Assembly: GCA_022539475.1 (NCBI GenBank)
Contig: VCMS01000069.1
Span: forward strand, 248,001 to 312,000
Length of the DNA: 64,000 nucleotides
Reading direction: 5' to 3'
DNA from: Gracilaria domingensis
Lineage: Eukaryota > Rhodophyta > Florideophyceae > Gracilariales > Gracilariaceae
Part shown: positions 18,591-27,060 of the stretch, piece by piece
How the letters are laid out: every line of letters begins with the position of its first letter
Position numbering within the stretch: the first letter of the stretch is position 1
Notes under the pieces: model-generated
Database searches by the model: none
What the model saw: only the letters and a program-made list of their open reading frames with translations
What the model was told of the DNA's origin: nothing
Program-made: the position numbers and the translations under genes

Positions 18591-19401
18591 TCGGACTGAT
18601 CCAGTCCTCAACCCCTCCAAGCAACGCGTCAAATTCTTCGTATTCAATCCGATCATATGCGCCGTTGTTTACGCCCTTCAAGCATGACAGCGTGTCTCTG
18701 TTCAGGTGACACCCGTCTGCAAGAGCAACCTGAATGGGGTTCAAAACTGTCTGCGCTCCACGAAGCACAGGTCTCTCGAGTGACCCTATCACATGTTCGA
18801 TAAACACATGTCTGCCCCCACGTTTGAGAACGCGAAAGATTTCTTCCACCGCTGCAGTTGGCGAGCGAACCGAGCACAAAGTCAGCGTCGTGATGACAAA
18901 GTCACAGCTCTCGTCCTTGAGAGGTAGATTCTCACATACACCTTCCTTCAACGTCAGCTCAATTCCCAGGCGTTGTGCTTTTTCTTCTGCGTAGCGCCAC
19001 ATAAACTTGTTCGGTTCGATTCCAACCAGTCTTACATTCTTTGGCATGTATTGTATGTTAGGACCAGTTCCTATTCCTATATCTGCAACTGTACTATCCT
19101 CATCAATGCAGCGAAACAGCTTTCTCTTTTTCTCTGCAATCAGCTCTTCATAGGACGTCATTCCATACTCCATCGCGCGCGCAAACCCATTCTTGTTAAA
19201 CTTTTCCAGGGCATTACTCCAATCTTCGAATAAGCGCGCTCGTGCCGCCTGCGCATTGGCAATGGTGGAAATGACAGTTGGAACGGCTATTTTGCACAGG
19301 GAGCGACGGGAAAGCCTCGTCAACTTCCTACTGCTTGTCCGAATCGACTGTCCTTCGGGGAGGCCGCAGCACACGGCAATGAACGCCTCGTGAAGAGACA
19401 T
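18556..19401 (-). CDS. SAM-dependent methyltransferase, METTL7/UbiE-like
   Basis: A 281-residue class I methyltransferase. Motif I VADIGIGTGPN is at about 105-115, an acidic residue after strand 2 is in VGIEPN, and the post-I segment CDFVITTLTLCSV and GGRHVFIEHV follow. This pattern (ALTLCSV, HVFIEHV) is close to METTL7A/B (thiol methyltransferases) and plant relatives. The first 50 residues carry no acids except one Glu pair and may target an organelle or membrane. ATG at 19401. Its stop TAG (18556-18558) lies inside the coding end of the facing YkgJ-like gene, so the two transcripts must overlap. Confidence 0.8.
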   Translation of the reverse strand: MSLHEAFIAVCCGLPEGQSIRTSSRKLTRLSRRSLCKIAVPTVISTIANAQAARARLFEDWSNALEKFNKNGFARAMEYGMTSYEELIAEKKRKLFRCIDEDSTVADIGIGTGPNIQYMPKNVRLVGIEPNKFMWRYAEEKAQRLGIELTLKEGVCENLPLKDESCDFVITTLTLCSVRSPTAAVEEIFRVLKRGGRHVFIEHVIGSLERPVLRGAQTVLNPIQVALADGCHLNRDTLSCLKGVNNGAYDRIEYEEFDALLGGVEDWISPIKPHIAGFVVK

Positions 19402-19920
19402 TTCATTCCGAACAAGATAACCTTACTGTGCAAGATGGAGCAGGGTTGTCATACGCATTGGAGAGAACGACTTGTATACTTTGTGCTCCGCGCTCTAATG
19501 AAAAGAAGCCGTGGAGCGAAGGTCAACACCTGAGCGGGGAGATTATGAATCACGCAAATCGAACAAGAAATCTAATTTTACAAACAGAGTATGACCCCCG
19601 TTATATAGCGTCCGAATGTATGTCTGGGAAGTTTCGTAAGAATGAGGCCACAAAAACAACGACGCATAACAAATTCCACGAGGAAGATGCCATGAATCGG
19701 GGCGCATTCTGTCGCAATATCCCCTAGTTTGATTTTGCGTTCGTTCAGACCGGATGTGAGCGCATCGTTACGATCACTCGTTCTGATGAAAAAAAGTTTC
19801 TTAGTCGCAGACCGGTTTCAAGTTTCAGTATGCATGTTGATGCTGTTCACCGCTTTGCGCGCCCAGTACATCAATTTTCTTTCTGTCCAAACAAAAACGT
19901 CAGAACGAAACCCTGCTCTT
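19402..19920. other. Intergenic region, methyltransferase (-) upstream and DRG1 3' end
   Basis: About 500 bp with mixed composition. Plus-strand frames running into 20259 are antisense to the DRG1 3' exon and are rejected as genes. Nothing else is recognised. Confidence 0.45.
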
Positions 19921-21188
19921 CTAAGTTTGCTTCACCAGTTGAATTACGTCTTCATCCCACAACACATGTTCTTTCCCGCATTTCTGCGGATTGAACTTTG
20001 TGCTTTTGCCCCATACCAGAGCGAACTTAAGCTCATTTTCGAGCGTCTTGTGGATTCGGCGGCAGAAAGCCGCTACCGTTCGTTGTCGCTCATCATTCTT
20101 GAGGATCACTGGTTCCGCAAAGTCGACTACCGTTACACCCTTGGGCTTTGTGTAGATTCGAACAAGTCTGAGATCATCCCAAATGGCCTCCAAGAGACCA
20201 TCAATGTTCCACTCAAGTCCACCACTAATTGGTACGTATCGATCCATGCGATGATATAATTCTAGCTCCTCCATGCTAATCTTGTCGATCATGTTGACTA
20301 CGTATAAAGCGGGTACATATCTTCTATTTCCCTCAATGACATCAATGATTTCATCAATAGTGCTGTTATATGACAGAGATAGACAACAGAATATACGTCA
20401 GTGGTTCATTTGGAGCGTGGTGTGGAAAAAATAATTCATACGGTCGCCTCCCGAGAGCATCGAGAACGACTGAGGAACGTATTGCCTGATTGTAATCAGA
20501 CAGCAAGCATAACTTACCATTCTCCGCGTACGACGAAATCCGCATTGTGGATTCTGTACTCGGCACAAACACTCTTTATAGTCTCAAGATTGAGTTCAGT
20601 TTGAACCGCAGAGGAAAACGAAATTCCGCCACGATCTTTGCGCCTGAAAATAACGGGAGGGGGCTGTTTGTTGAGCCGAATTCCAAAGCCCTCAAGCTCC
20701 TTCTCGATAATGCGCTTGTGGCTGGCCGGCTTCGACGCGTCCAGGACAATAAGGATGAGATCGCACGATCGGGCGACAGCAATGACCTGGCGACCGCGTC
20801 CCTTTCCATCCTTGGCGCCCTCAATGATACCGGGAAGATCCAGCAACTGAATCTTTGCGCCGTTATAGTACAGCATGCCAGGAATGCATGTAAGCGTGGT
20901 AAACTCGTACGCCGCGGCCAAACTCTGCTGGTCGGTCAGAAGCGTGAGCAGCGATGACTTTCCAACAGAGGGAAATCCGATAAGACCGACACGTGCATCT
21001 CCGGTCTTTGGGACCTCAAAGCCTTCGCCGGCGCCGCCGCCGCCGCCCTTGGGTGGTGCAATAAGCTCTCGACGCAGCTTTGCCAGCTTTGCCTTGAGAA
21101 TCCCGAGATGTTGCGACGTGGCTTTGTTCTTCTGGGTACGGGCCATCTCGGCCTCAATCTCTTCGATCTTGGCGAGTGTAGACGCCAT
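19921..21188 (-). CDS. DRG1: DRG1-type developmentally regulated GTP-binding protein, 2 exons
   Basis: DRG proteins are translational GTPases that act on polysomes with a DFRP partner. Exon 1 is 21188-20518 and exon 2 is 20362-19921, joined over a 155-nt intron (GTAAGT...AACAG), giving 370 residues. Exon 1 has the N-terminal helices, the Gly-rich [12 protein letters not shown] segment, the Walker A motif GFPSVGKSS at 71-79 and LDLPGI. Exon 2 begins inside [21 protein letters not shown] and carries the NKID-equivalent position as NMID, then the C-terminal TGS domain ([10 protein letters not shown] ... [12 protein letters not shown]). The Asn-Met-Ile-Asp in place of NKID is noteworthy because the Lys normally packs on guanine. 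The frame upstream of 21188 is 5' leader. Confidence 0.93.
20363..20517 (-). other. Intron of DRG1
   Basis: Read on the minus strand: donor GTAAGTTATG after GGAGAATG and acceptor ATAACAG before CACTATTGATG. Joining gives the codon TGC and the family sequence [16 protein letters not shown]. Confidence 0.88.
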
Positions 21189-21876
21189 GTTGGTCAGTTG
21201 TGAGGGCGCGGAATCACGAGGGGCAACGAGAGAGAGAAGGGTGCAGAAGGCTGTAAGTAGGAGAAAATAGAGGGGAGAATAGAGAGGGGGAAGTGGTGTG
21301 GAGCGGGCGACGCGGGACACGAGGAGGGACTGGATCGCGCACGCTGTCAGGGCGTCGAGCTGTGGAGACGACGAGGCGTTGGGGGCGCGTCGATAGCCGG
21401 CGGGGGGGGGAGCGTTGGGGTGGGGGGCGGGGCGAGCGCTGTGGCGAGCATGGACACAACACGTCGAGCGGACAGCGCGGCGGGGCGCCACGCGGGCTGT
21501 GGAATTAGCGCAAAAAGCATCAAATGTGTGTACACAGTGTAGTAACAATAGGCTACGTGTTTGGGCGGCTGGATGCTCATCATGGTTTTGCGGTCAAGCT
21601 GACAAAGGGCCCGGCGGGCGGTAGAAAGACGGCGCGCGCTCTCTCCGCGTCTGCGACTTCGCACGCCGCGCCAACGGAAGCGAGCGGCAGCAAGGACCGG
21701 TTAGCCACGCGCGTGGCGCACTGACGTGGCGGCGGAAGCCGCGCGTGGCTCGCGCCGCGCGCGCTCCGAGGCGGCTACGGCGGGAGCAACGCGGAGGAAG
21801 AAGCACAGGCACAGGCACAAAACGCCGGCAAAACGGCTGCTTTACAGCTCAGCTACAGCGCACAACAAGCGAGGCG
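21189..21876. other. GC-rich intergenic region between DRG1 and CP12
   Basis: About 690 bp made of the DRG1 promoter (21189-21500, with purine/pyrimidine-biased GC runs) and the CP12 3' side. Many long open frames cross it on both strands; all are compositionally biased (Arg/Pro/Ala) and are not supported. Confidence 0.5.
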
Positions 21877-22391
21877 CTAATTGTCGTACACGCGACACTC
21901 GTCAGCCTCTGGCGAGTCCGCGCAGAATTCGTCCAGCGGGTCGGGGTTGCCCTTGGCCACCTTCATGTGCGAGGCCTCGGCCTCCAGCTCCTCGACCACG
22001 TCCCACGCGAGCGCGGCCTCCCTGGAGCCGCGGCCGTACTGCTTGGTGGCGGCCTCGGCCTTCTTGATCTCCTCCTGGATCTTGACCTGGATGGTTTCCA
22101 GGTTCATGAGCACGGACGCGCGGCGCGCGGGCGCGACGCGCAGCGACGCGCCGCGGAACGCGGAGCACTGCGGGTGGGGCGGGGGCAGGGAAGACGCGGT
22201 CAGAACTCTGGGTCGCAGAAACGCGCCGTCGCAGGAATCGCCGCAGCAGCAGCAGTAGTCGCAGCAGTAGCAGCAGTAGCCGCAGCAGTAGCAGCAGCGG
22301 CAGCAGTAGCAGCAGTAGCAGCGCAGCTTACCTTGGAGGCGGTGGGCGCGCGAGCGCGCGCCGCAAGCGACACAGACGAGACAAAAGCCAT
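21877..22391 (-). CDS. CP12: CP12 (GAPDH-PRK linker), N-terminal cysteine pair absent, 2 exons
   Basis: CP12 ties glyceraldehyde-3-phosphate dehydrogenase and phosphoribulokinase into an inactive complex in the dark in plastids. Exon 1 is 22391-22332 (start of the transit peptide) and exon 2 is 22167-21877, across a 164-nt intron (GTAAGC...CGCAG); the product is 116 residues. The second half has AWDVVEELEAEASH, the central CP12 signature, and ends DPLDEFCADSPEADECRVYDN-like, with the C-terminal redox pair at residues 102 and 111 (C-x8-C). The N-terminal Cys pair is replaced by a cysteine-free KAEAATKQYGRGSREAA. This is seen directly. Loss of that pair is reported in some algae; here it suggests redox control through the C-terminal (GAPDH-binding) loop only. 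Confidence 0.9.
22168..22331 (-). other. Intron of CP12 with a CTG/CTA-type triplet run
   Basis: Donor AAG|GTAAGC and acceptor CACCCGCAG, phase 0. About half of the intron (22243-22322) is an imperfect triplet array, CAG/TAG on the plus strand and CTG/CTA on the sense strand. Unspliced, it would read as a Cys/Tyr-rich stretch. Confidence 0.85.
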
Positions 22392-23036
22392 GGGAGCGGG
22401 GCGGCGGCGGCGGCGGGGGAGCACTCGGGCGATGCGAACGGGCGGCGCGGCGGCGGGTAGGCGCGGCGGGGCAGTGGCGGCTGCGGCAGATACGCGGTCG
22501 CGCCAGCGGCGCGCAGCGCCGCAGAGCCCTCGGCAAGATATGGCGCGGCGCGCGCGCACCACGGCTCGCGGCGCGTCGATCTCGCGCCGCGCGCAAAAAT
22601 CTCTGCCACGTCGCACACGCGGCGGCGCCCGTCGCGCGTGGCGCGGCGCGAGCGTGCGCGACACGCGCGCCGCGCTGGTGCCGCACAGTCCCACGCCCGC
22701 CAGCACGCGCCGCGTCTCCAACAAGCAAGCAGACGTCGCTGAGCTGCACTGCCCTCAACCCCCCCCCCCCCCCCGTCCCCCTCCCCTTCCTCCTCCGAGT
22801 CCCCCCGCTTTGCTATCATCCTCCCCCGCTCCCGTTGCGCTCCATCCCATCGGCTCCTCCCCGTCTTCCCCACCTCCCCCCTCCTGGATTACACTCAGAT
22901 GCTTCCGTTCTTTTCCTATAAAACCTCACCCGTCTGTATTCCCTCCCCCTGTTTGTCCGCCCCACCACCACATCCTCCACATCCACCGCTCCACCCTTCC
23001 CCACCCCTCCCACCCCGCTCCCCCTCCTCCTCAGCC
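22392..23036. promoter_or_regulatory. Divergent promoter, CP12 (-) / C2H2 protein (+), with C16 tract
   Basis: The CP12 half is very GC-rich. The C2H2 half (22740-23036) is almost pure pyrimidine on the plus strand, with a run of 16 C at 22759-22774. A TATA box (CTATAAAACC) lies at 22916-22925, about 115 bp before the ATG at 23037. Confidence 0.55.
22917..22923 (+). promoter_or_regulatory. TATA box of the C2H2 gene
   Basis: TATAAAA is an exact TATA consensus in an otherwise pyrimidine-rich region. Its distance to the ATG leaves a leader of roughly 80-90 nt. Confidence 0.6.
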
Positions 23037-23693
23037 ATGTTTCACTGCTCCCTCTGCGCCGCCCAGTTCGCCTCAATGGGCGAGCGCGATTCTCACGAGA
23101 ACATCATGCATTACGCCTGCCGCGGTATGACCCCCACCAGCTCTGCCGCCTCCTTCCTGGACCAGCCCTACAAGTCCAACTCCGCTCGCGAGCAATCGTC
23201 GCATCCCCGTCAAGATGCCGCCTCATCTTCCTCGCGTCAGCTGTCATCCTCCCGTCGCGACGCTACACCACGTCAGCGTACCGACTCTTCCGATCATCAC
23301 CGTCGTTCAAAGTCGTCCTCCTCACGCAATTCCTCCTCTTCCTCCTCCCCGCACACTACGTCGTCCAACGACCCTGCCCATCACCATCAACCGCAGCCGT
23401 CTGCGTCGTCGCCAAGCACTCCCAAGCCGTCGCCGTCCTCATCGGCCGCGGTCGCCTCCCGTGCTCGCGTTACCGCCGCTCTGCCCACTACTGAGAGTGC
23501 TTCGGGCGAGGCTCTCCGTCACACATGCACCGTGTGCGCCGCCAAGTTCACTCGCCCAAGTCACATGCAGGCTCATGTCAACAACGTGCACAAGAAGCTT
23601 CGTCCTTTCGCATGCAACATTTGCGGGAAGACCTTTGGCTGGGCGCAGAGCCTCGTGAGGCACAAACGCGTGGTACACAACGTCACGCGCTGA
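23037..23693 (+). CDS. C2H2 zinc-finger protein (three fingers)
   Basis: A 218-residue protein. Finger 1 is at the very N-terminus (FHCSLCAAQF...HENIMH). A Ser/Pro/His-rich, low-complexity linker of about 110 residues follows. Fingers 2 and 3 are adjacent near the C-terminus (HTCTVCAAKFTRPSHMQAHVNNVH and FACNICGKTFGWAQSLVRHKRVVH types, C-x2-C-x12-H-x4-H), joined by KKLRPF, close to the classic TGEKPF linker. A DNA-binding transcription factor is the likely role. The frame is open upstream to 22899, but the ATG at 23037 follows the TATA box and begins finger 1. It has no paralogue in the window. Confidence 0.82.
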   Translation: MFHCSLCAAQFASMGERDSHENIMHYACRGMTPTSSAASFLDQPYKSNSAREQSSHPRQDAASSSSRQLSSSRRDATPRQRTDSSDHHRRSKSSSSRNSSSSSSPHTTSSNDPAHHHQPQPSASSPSTPKPSPSSSAAVASRARVTAALPTTESASGEALRHTCTVCAAKFTRPSHMQAHVNNVHKKLRPFACNICGKTFGWAQSLVRHKRVVHNVTR

Positions 23694-26600
23694 ACCAGGC
23701 TGTTTGAGGGCTGTGCCGAATAGAGAGACAACCCTGGCTGCTCTGCCACTTTTATTGCTACCGTAGCTCCATTCATACATGCAATCCCTGCAAATGCCAA
23801 ATTTCAGTAAATTTATCGGGCTGAAGGGCTTTTCTCCCAGCTTACAAATCCTCGCATATGCGGCACGGAATCAACCAATACTAAGCTGTAAGCCTTCAAA
23901 CTGACTGCTCTGATTCGTGTAAGGTCCATTCTATTGTATTCAGCTCAGGCAGGAACCAACTCACCTCAGGCTCATTGACCCGAATTTGGCCATCGCCCGG
24001 CCCGTGTCTCGCACTCAGAGTCATTTCCAAACATTGGATACGTTACTCGTTCGACCCTCCCAATGCCGTTGTCACAACGGTGTTCATTTCCGCAATGCGC
24101 GTCTTCCCCCTCTCGTAAGGACGTCTTCGTTCAATTGGACTCGACCCACTCCGCAGTACGACGCGTTTGAGCCATGACCGTCGGAGACACTCGGCAACTA
24201 GACACGACTGCAAAATCAACTTCTTCAATGCTTTGTTTTCATCTCCCTCCCATGCCTTCGCCAGTTCAATGCCCGTTTCTCTATAGCGCCAATGTGTGTA
24301 TTGCCACACGGAATCATGAAAACCGGACCTAAATCACCTCCTAAGTTGTTCCACAACCTCGCGCTAACGGTGAACTTCATGATGTCGGCAACACGATTCC
24401 AAACCTTAACTCTTTATGCCCTATTGTGTAAGTAAAGGTCACAAAGACCTTCAAAAACTGCTATATTTAGAGCCCTTCTCTTACATCCTACTCGTGTCCA
24501 TTTCCTTTCCGACCAACCTTCATTAGACGTACACGACACCATAGCATGGCCATAGACTCCATCTATGAAACTGTATGAAGGCGTTCTAAACAACCTACTT
24601 TTACAAATTCTACTGCAACAAGTTTTCGTGCAATTGAATGTGTGGCCTTTTGTAGCCCGTAAACCATCAAATACAATACCGTCTGTAACTTATCATGGTC
24701 AAGTTTTGTTCGACCAAACTGACGTGTCTTTGTCCCAATGAGCATGTGGAATACCAATCAATACCAAACATGCTCCAAGAATACAACAAAACGCCTCGTA
24801 GACATGGCAAACACAGCTCATCGTGAACTTCAAAATCCGACAAGTCGGCCATTGCAGAAGCGTACTCCTTCCACGAGTCGTCACATGTCCTCACTCTGTA
24901 GATGATATCTTGTACATCCAACCCAGCTGGGTTTTAGTTGAGAAAAACACAGGACGTCATTTTCTTCATTTCCTTCACATTAGAATGAGACTGGATTGAT
25001 TGAAATAGACGTAGACTTCCAGTACAATACCCATGAAACGCATTTATCGATTAAAGGGGGGTCCATGATAGAAGAATATTGTATTAAAATCCAAAATTTC
25101 AAATAAGAACGCACACATGCTCCCCCATCAACCTCTGAAGCACTCCTCTCTCTTTCCAAAGGGTTGCATAGGGCTAGTCTTTCACAATTTCTCTCTCTCT
25201 CTCTCTTCCTCTCTCTCTCTCGCATTATGAGAATTTCAAACTGCATTAGAGGCTTCCGCGCTTTTCTAACTCCAATGTGAGGCAGAGGTTTGAGTTTAAG
25301 CAAACCCGTCGATATCCCACAAACTCCGGATCATATCCTTTCCATTCAAGAGACACGCGGCCAGATAGAACCTCTGAGTTCCATTTCCAAAAGTGAAAGG
25401 CAACAAATAATCCCTCTCCTGACTCTTCTGTGTTGTTTACGTACCTTGCTTCGCAAAACTTCTTTCGAAGAATGTGTCTTTGATTGACCTGAGCAGTATG
25501 CACGCCAGTAAAAGTTAGACAAAAGAGAAAAGTAAAGCCCTTCTGCCAAAACCAATACAGTGACGAGATCAAAATGTATTTCGACGACAAACCTAAACAC
25601 TGTGAGGGCTCCGGCCTCGAAAGGTCGCTCTACGTAAATGGTCTCTGTACACGAATACACACACAAGAGGGCACCTGAATTCATGTAAAATCAGCAACAA
25701 GACACCCCAATTTGTTTCCGTTGGCCTAAAAGAACTTGGCGAGCTCTATTCCGGAGGGAAAACTCAATGAGAACTCCGACAACTTGCAAGCATTTTGCTA
25801 TTCTGCGAGGGTGAAGAACTCACCAATTCAGAAAGATGAACGGCTGCGCCTCACCGCTTGAATGGAAAGCCTGCTCGTCGTAAATGCCGTCCTGGAAAAC
25901 ATGGTACGCGAGGATATTCACAAAAATGAGCATCCAGTTGGCCGTGAGTATCCAGTCGAAGCCAATTCCAGGTGCCTGACGGATAATCGTTCCTGTCACT
26001 GCTGAAAATTCCACAGACCGTTCGCCGGATGAAGGCATTTGACGCATGCTAGATGAATTGATGGAGATGACAGCTCAGAATTTCACCAGAGACTACAGGG
26101 TTTAGGGAGCTAGTGGTAGGAAAGCTTGCGACCCGTTCTGCGATCACGTTTCTCCGAATGACGATGACTTGTTGCATCCCTTCGTCATCCTAGACGCCAT
26201 GATCCTAAGGACACACTGCTGTCTCGCTTCGTTCGGTGGCTTAGGAGGATGTAAGCACACAGCACAGGACTTCAGAATATCAAACCAGCAAGAACATCTT
26301 CAACTTACATTGGATATCGAGTGACTTCTTTAAGCAGGCTGAAGAAATAGCAATGGGAGCAACATGTAGAGGCCTTACATTGTAGAAGTACCCGGCAGAG
26401 CGAATGAAGAAGAGCTTGTCCGCCTCTACAGTGGTGTACCCCTGGGGTAGCACTGAGACGGAGTCACAGGTAGAAAGGCACATCGGCAATAGAAAACAAT
26501 TCTATCCAATGCTAAAGCGCTTTTTGCCCGAAAGGCCGCCAGCAATGCGGTCTCAACCGATATGACCTGGTGGTTTGTATGTCGCCTTTGGCCAGCTTTC

Positions 26601-27060
26601 AGATCGAGGCCACTCTCACAGCAGAAGGAAAACAACTTACAGTACCTTTAGTTGTTGTGAATGCCATAACAGTCATTTCGGGCGATTTCGGAGGGCTTCC
26701 GTCATACATAACAATACATACAGGAGGATCTCCCGGTGGAGATCCCGGATCTCCACCTTGTGGAATACGACAAAGGGACCAGGTCCTGCTCACCAGGACG
26801 GATGCGAGCATTGCTCGCATTATTGGACACCGCTTCCAAAAAAAGTTTATTGTTCATGAACACTACATGTCGTACAAATCTGCCTCAATGAAAGCTCTTG
26901 GAATTAGGATGGAGCGGGACGCTCCGCAACTAGTTCTCGTTAAACTAGTGTGCCCATATTTGATAGAGAGAGATGGAGCGCGCAGCTTGCGTCGTAGAGT
27001 TAGATGATACGGTTCAAAACTTTTAAAAGTGGTTAGTATGATGCGAAACACCGAGCCCTC
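23694..27060. other. 3.4-kb region without a secure gene; exon-like pieces on the minus strand
   Basis: I could not assemble a gene here. On the minus strand, several segments look like exons: 26452-26379 (acceptor CTCAG, donor GTAAGG, reading PQGYTTVEADKLFFIRSAGY), about 26005-25834 (a hydrophobic segment with FDWILTANWMLIFVNILAY, donor GTGAGT), about 25680-25446 (with FDLVTVLVLAEGLYFSLL, donor GTACGT), and frames at 24921-24563 and 24309-24043. The two hydrophobic pieces recall S1 and S3 of voltage-gated channels, but intron phases do not all agree, so a decayed or intron-rich membrane-protein gene is only a possibility. A CT tract lies at about 25190-25222. Confidence 0.25.
26735..26757. 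repeat. 11-bp perfect palindrome with 1-base centre
   Basis: GGTGGAGATCC faces its exact complement around one C. It is the first of a group of short perfect dyads: 26783-26799 (6-bp arms), 26802-26820 (8-bp arms, 3-nt loop), 26911-26925 (6-bp arms, 3-nt loop) and AACTAGTT at 26928-26935. Confidence 0.7.

Noticed and set aside
19729-20259. 176-codon plus-strand frame
   Set aside because: Antisense to DRG1 exon 2.
22201-22330. Cys/Tyr-rich coding or polyglutamine-like repeat
   Set aside because: It is the triplet array inside the CP12 intron; canonical splice sites remove it and the CP12 frame is restored.
21745-23130. Long plus-strand frame of 461 codons across the CP12 region
   Set aside because: Antisense to CP12 and its promoter; Arg/Pro/Ala composition from GC-rich DNA; the TATA box and C2H2 ATG lie inside it.
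26570-27007. 145-codon plus-strand frame
   Set aside because: No features; composition follows the palindrome-rich DNA; minus-strand exon-like pieces lie on the other strand.
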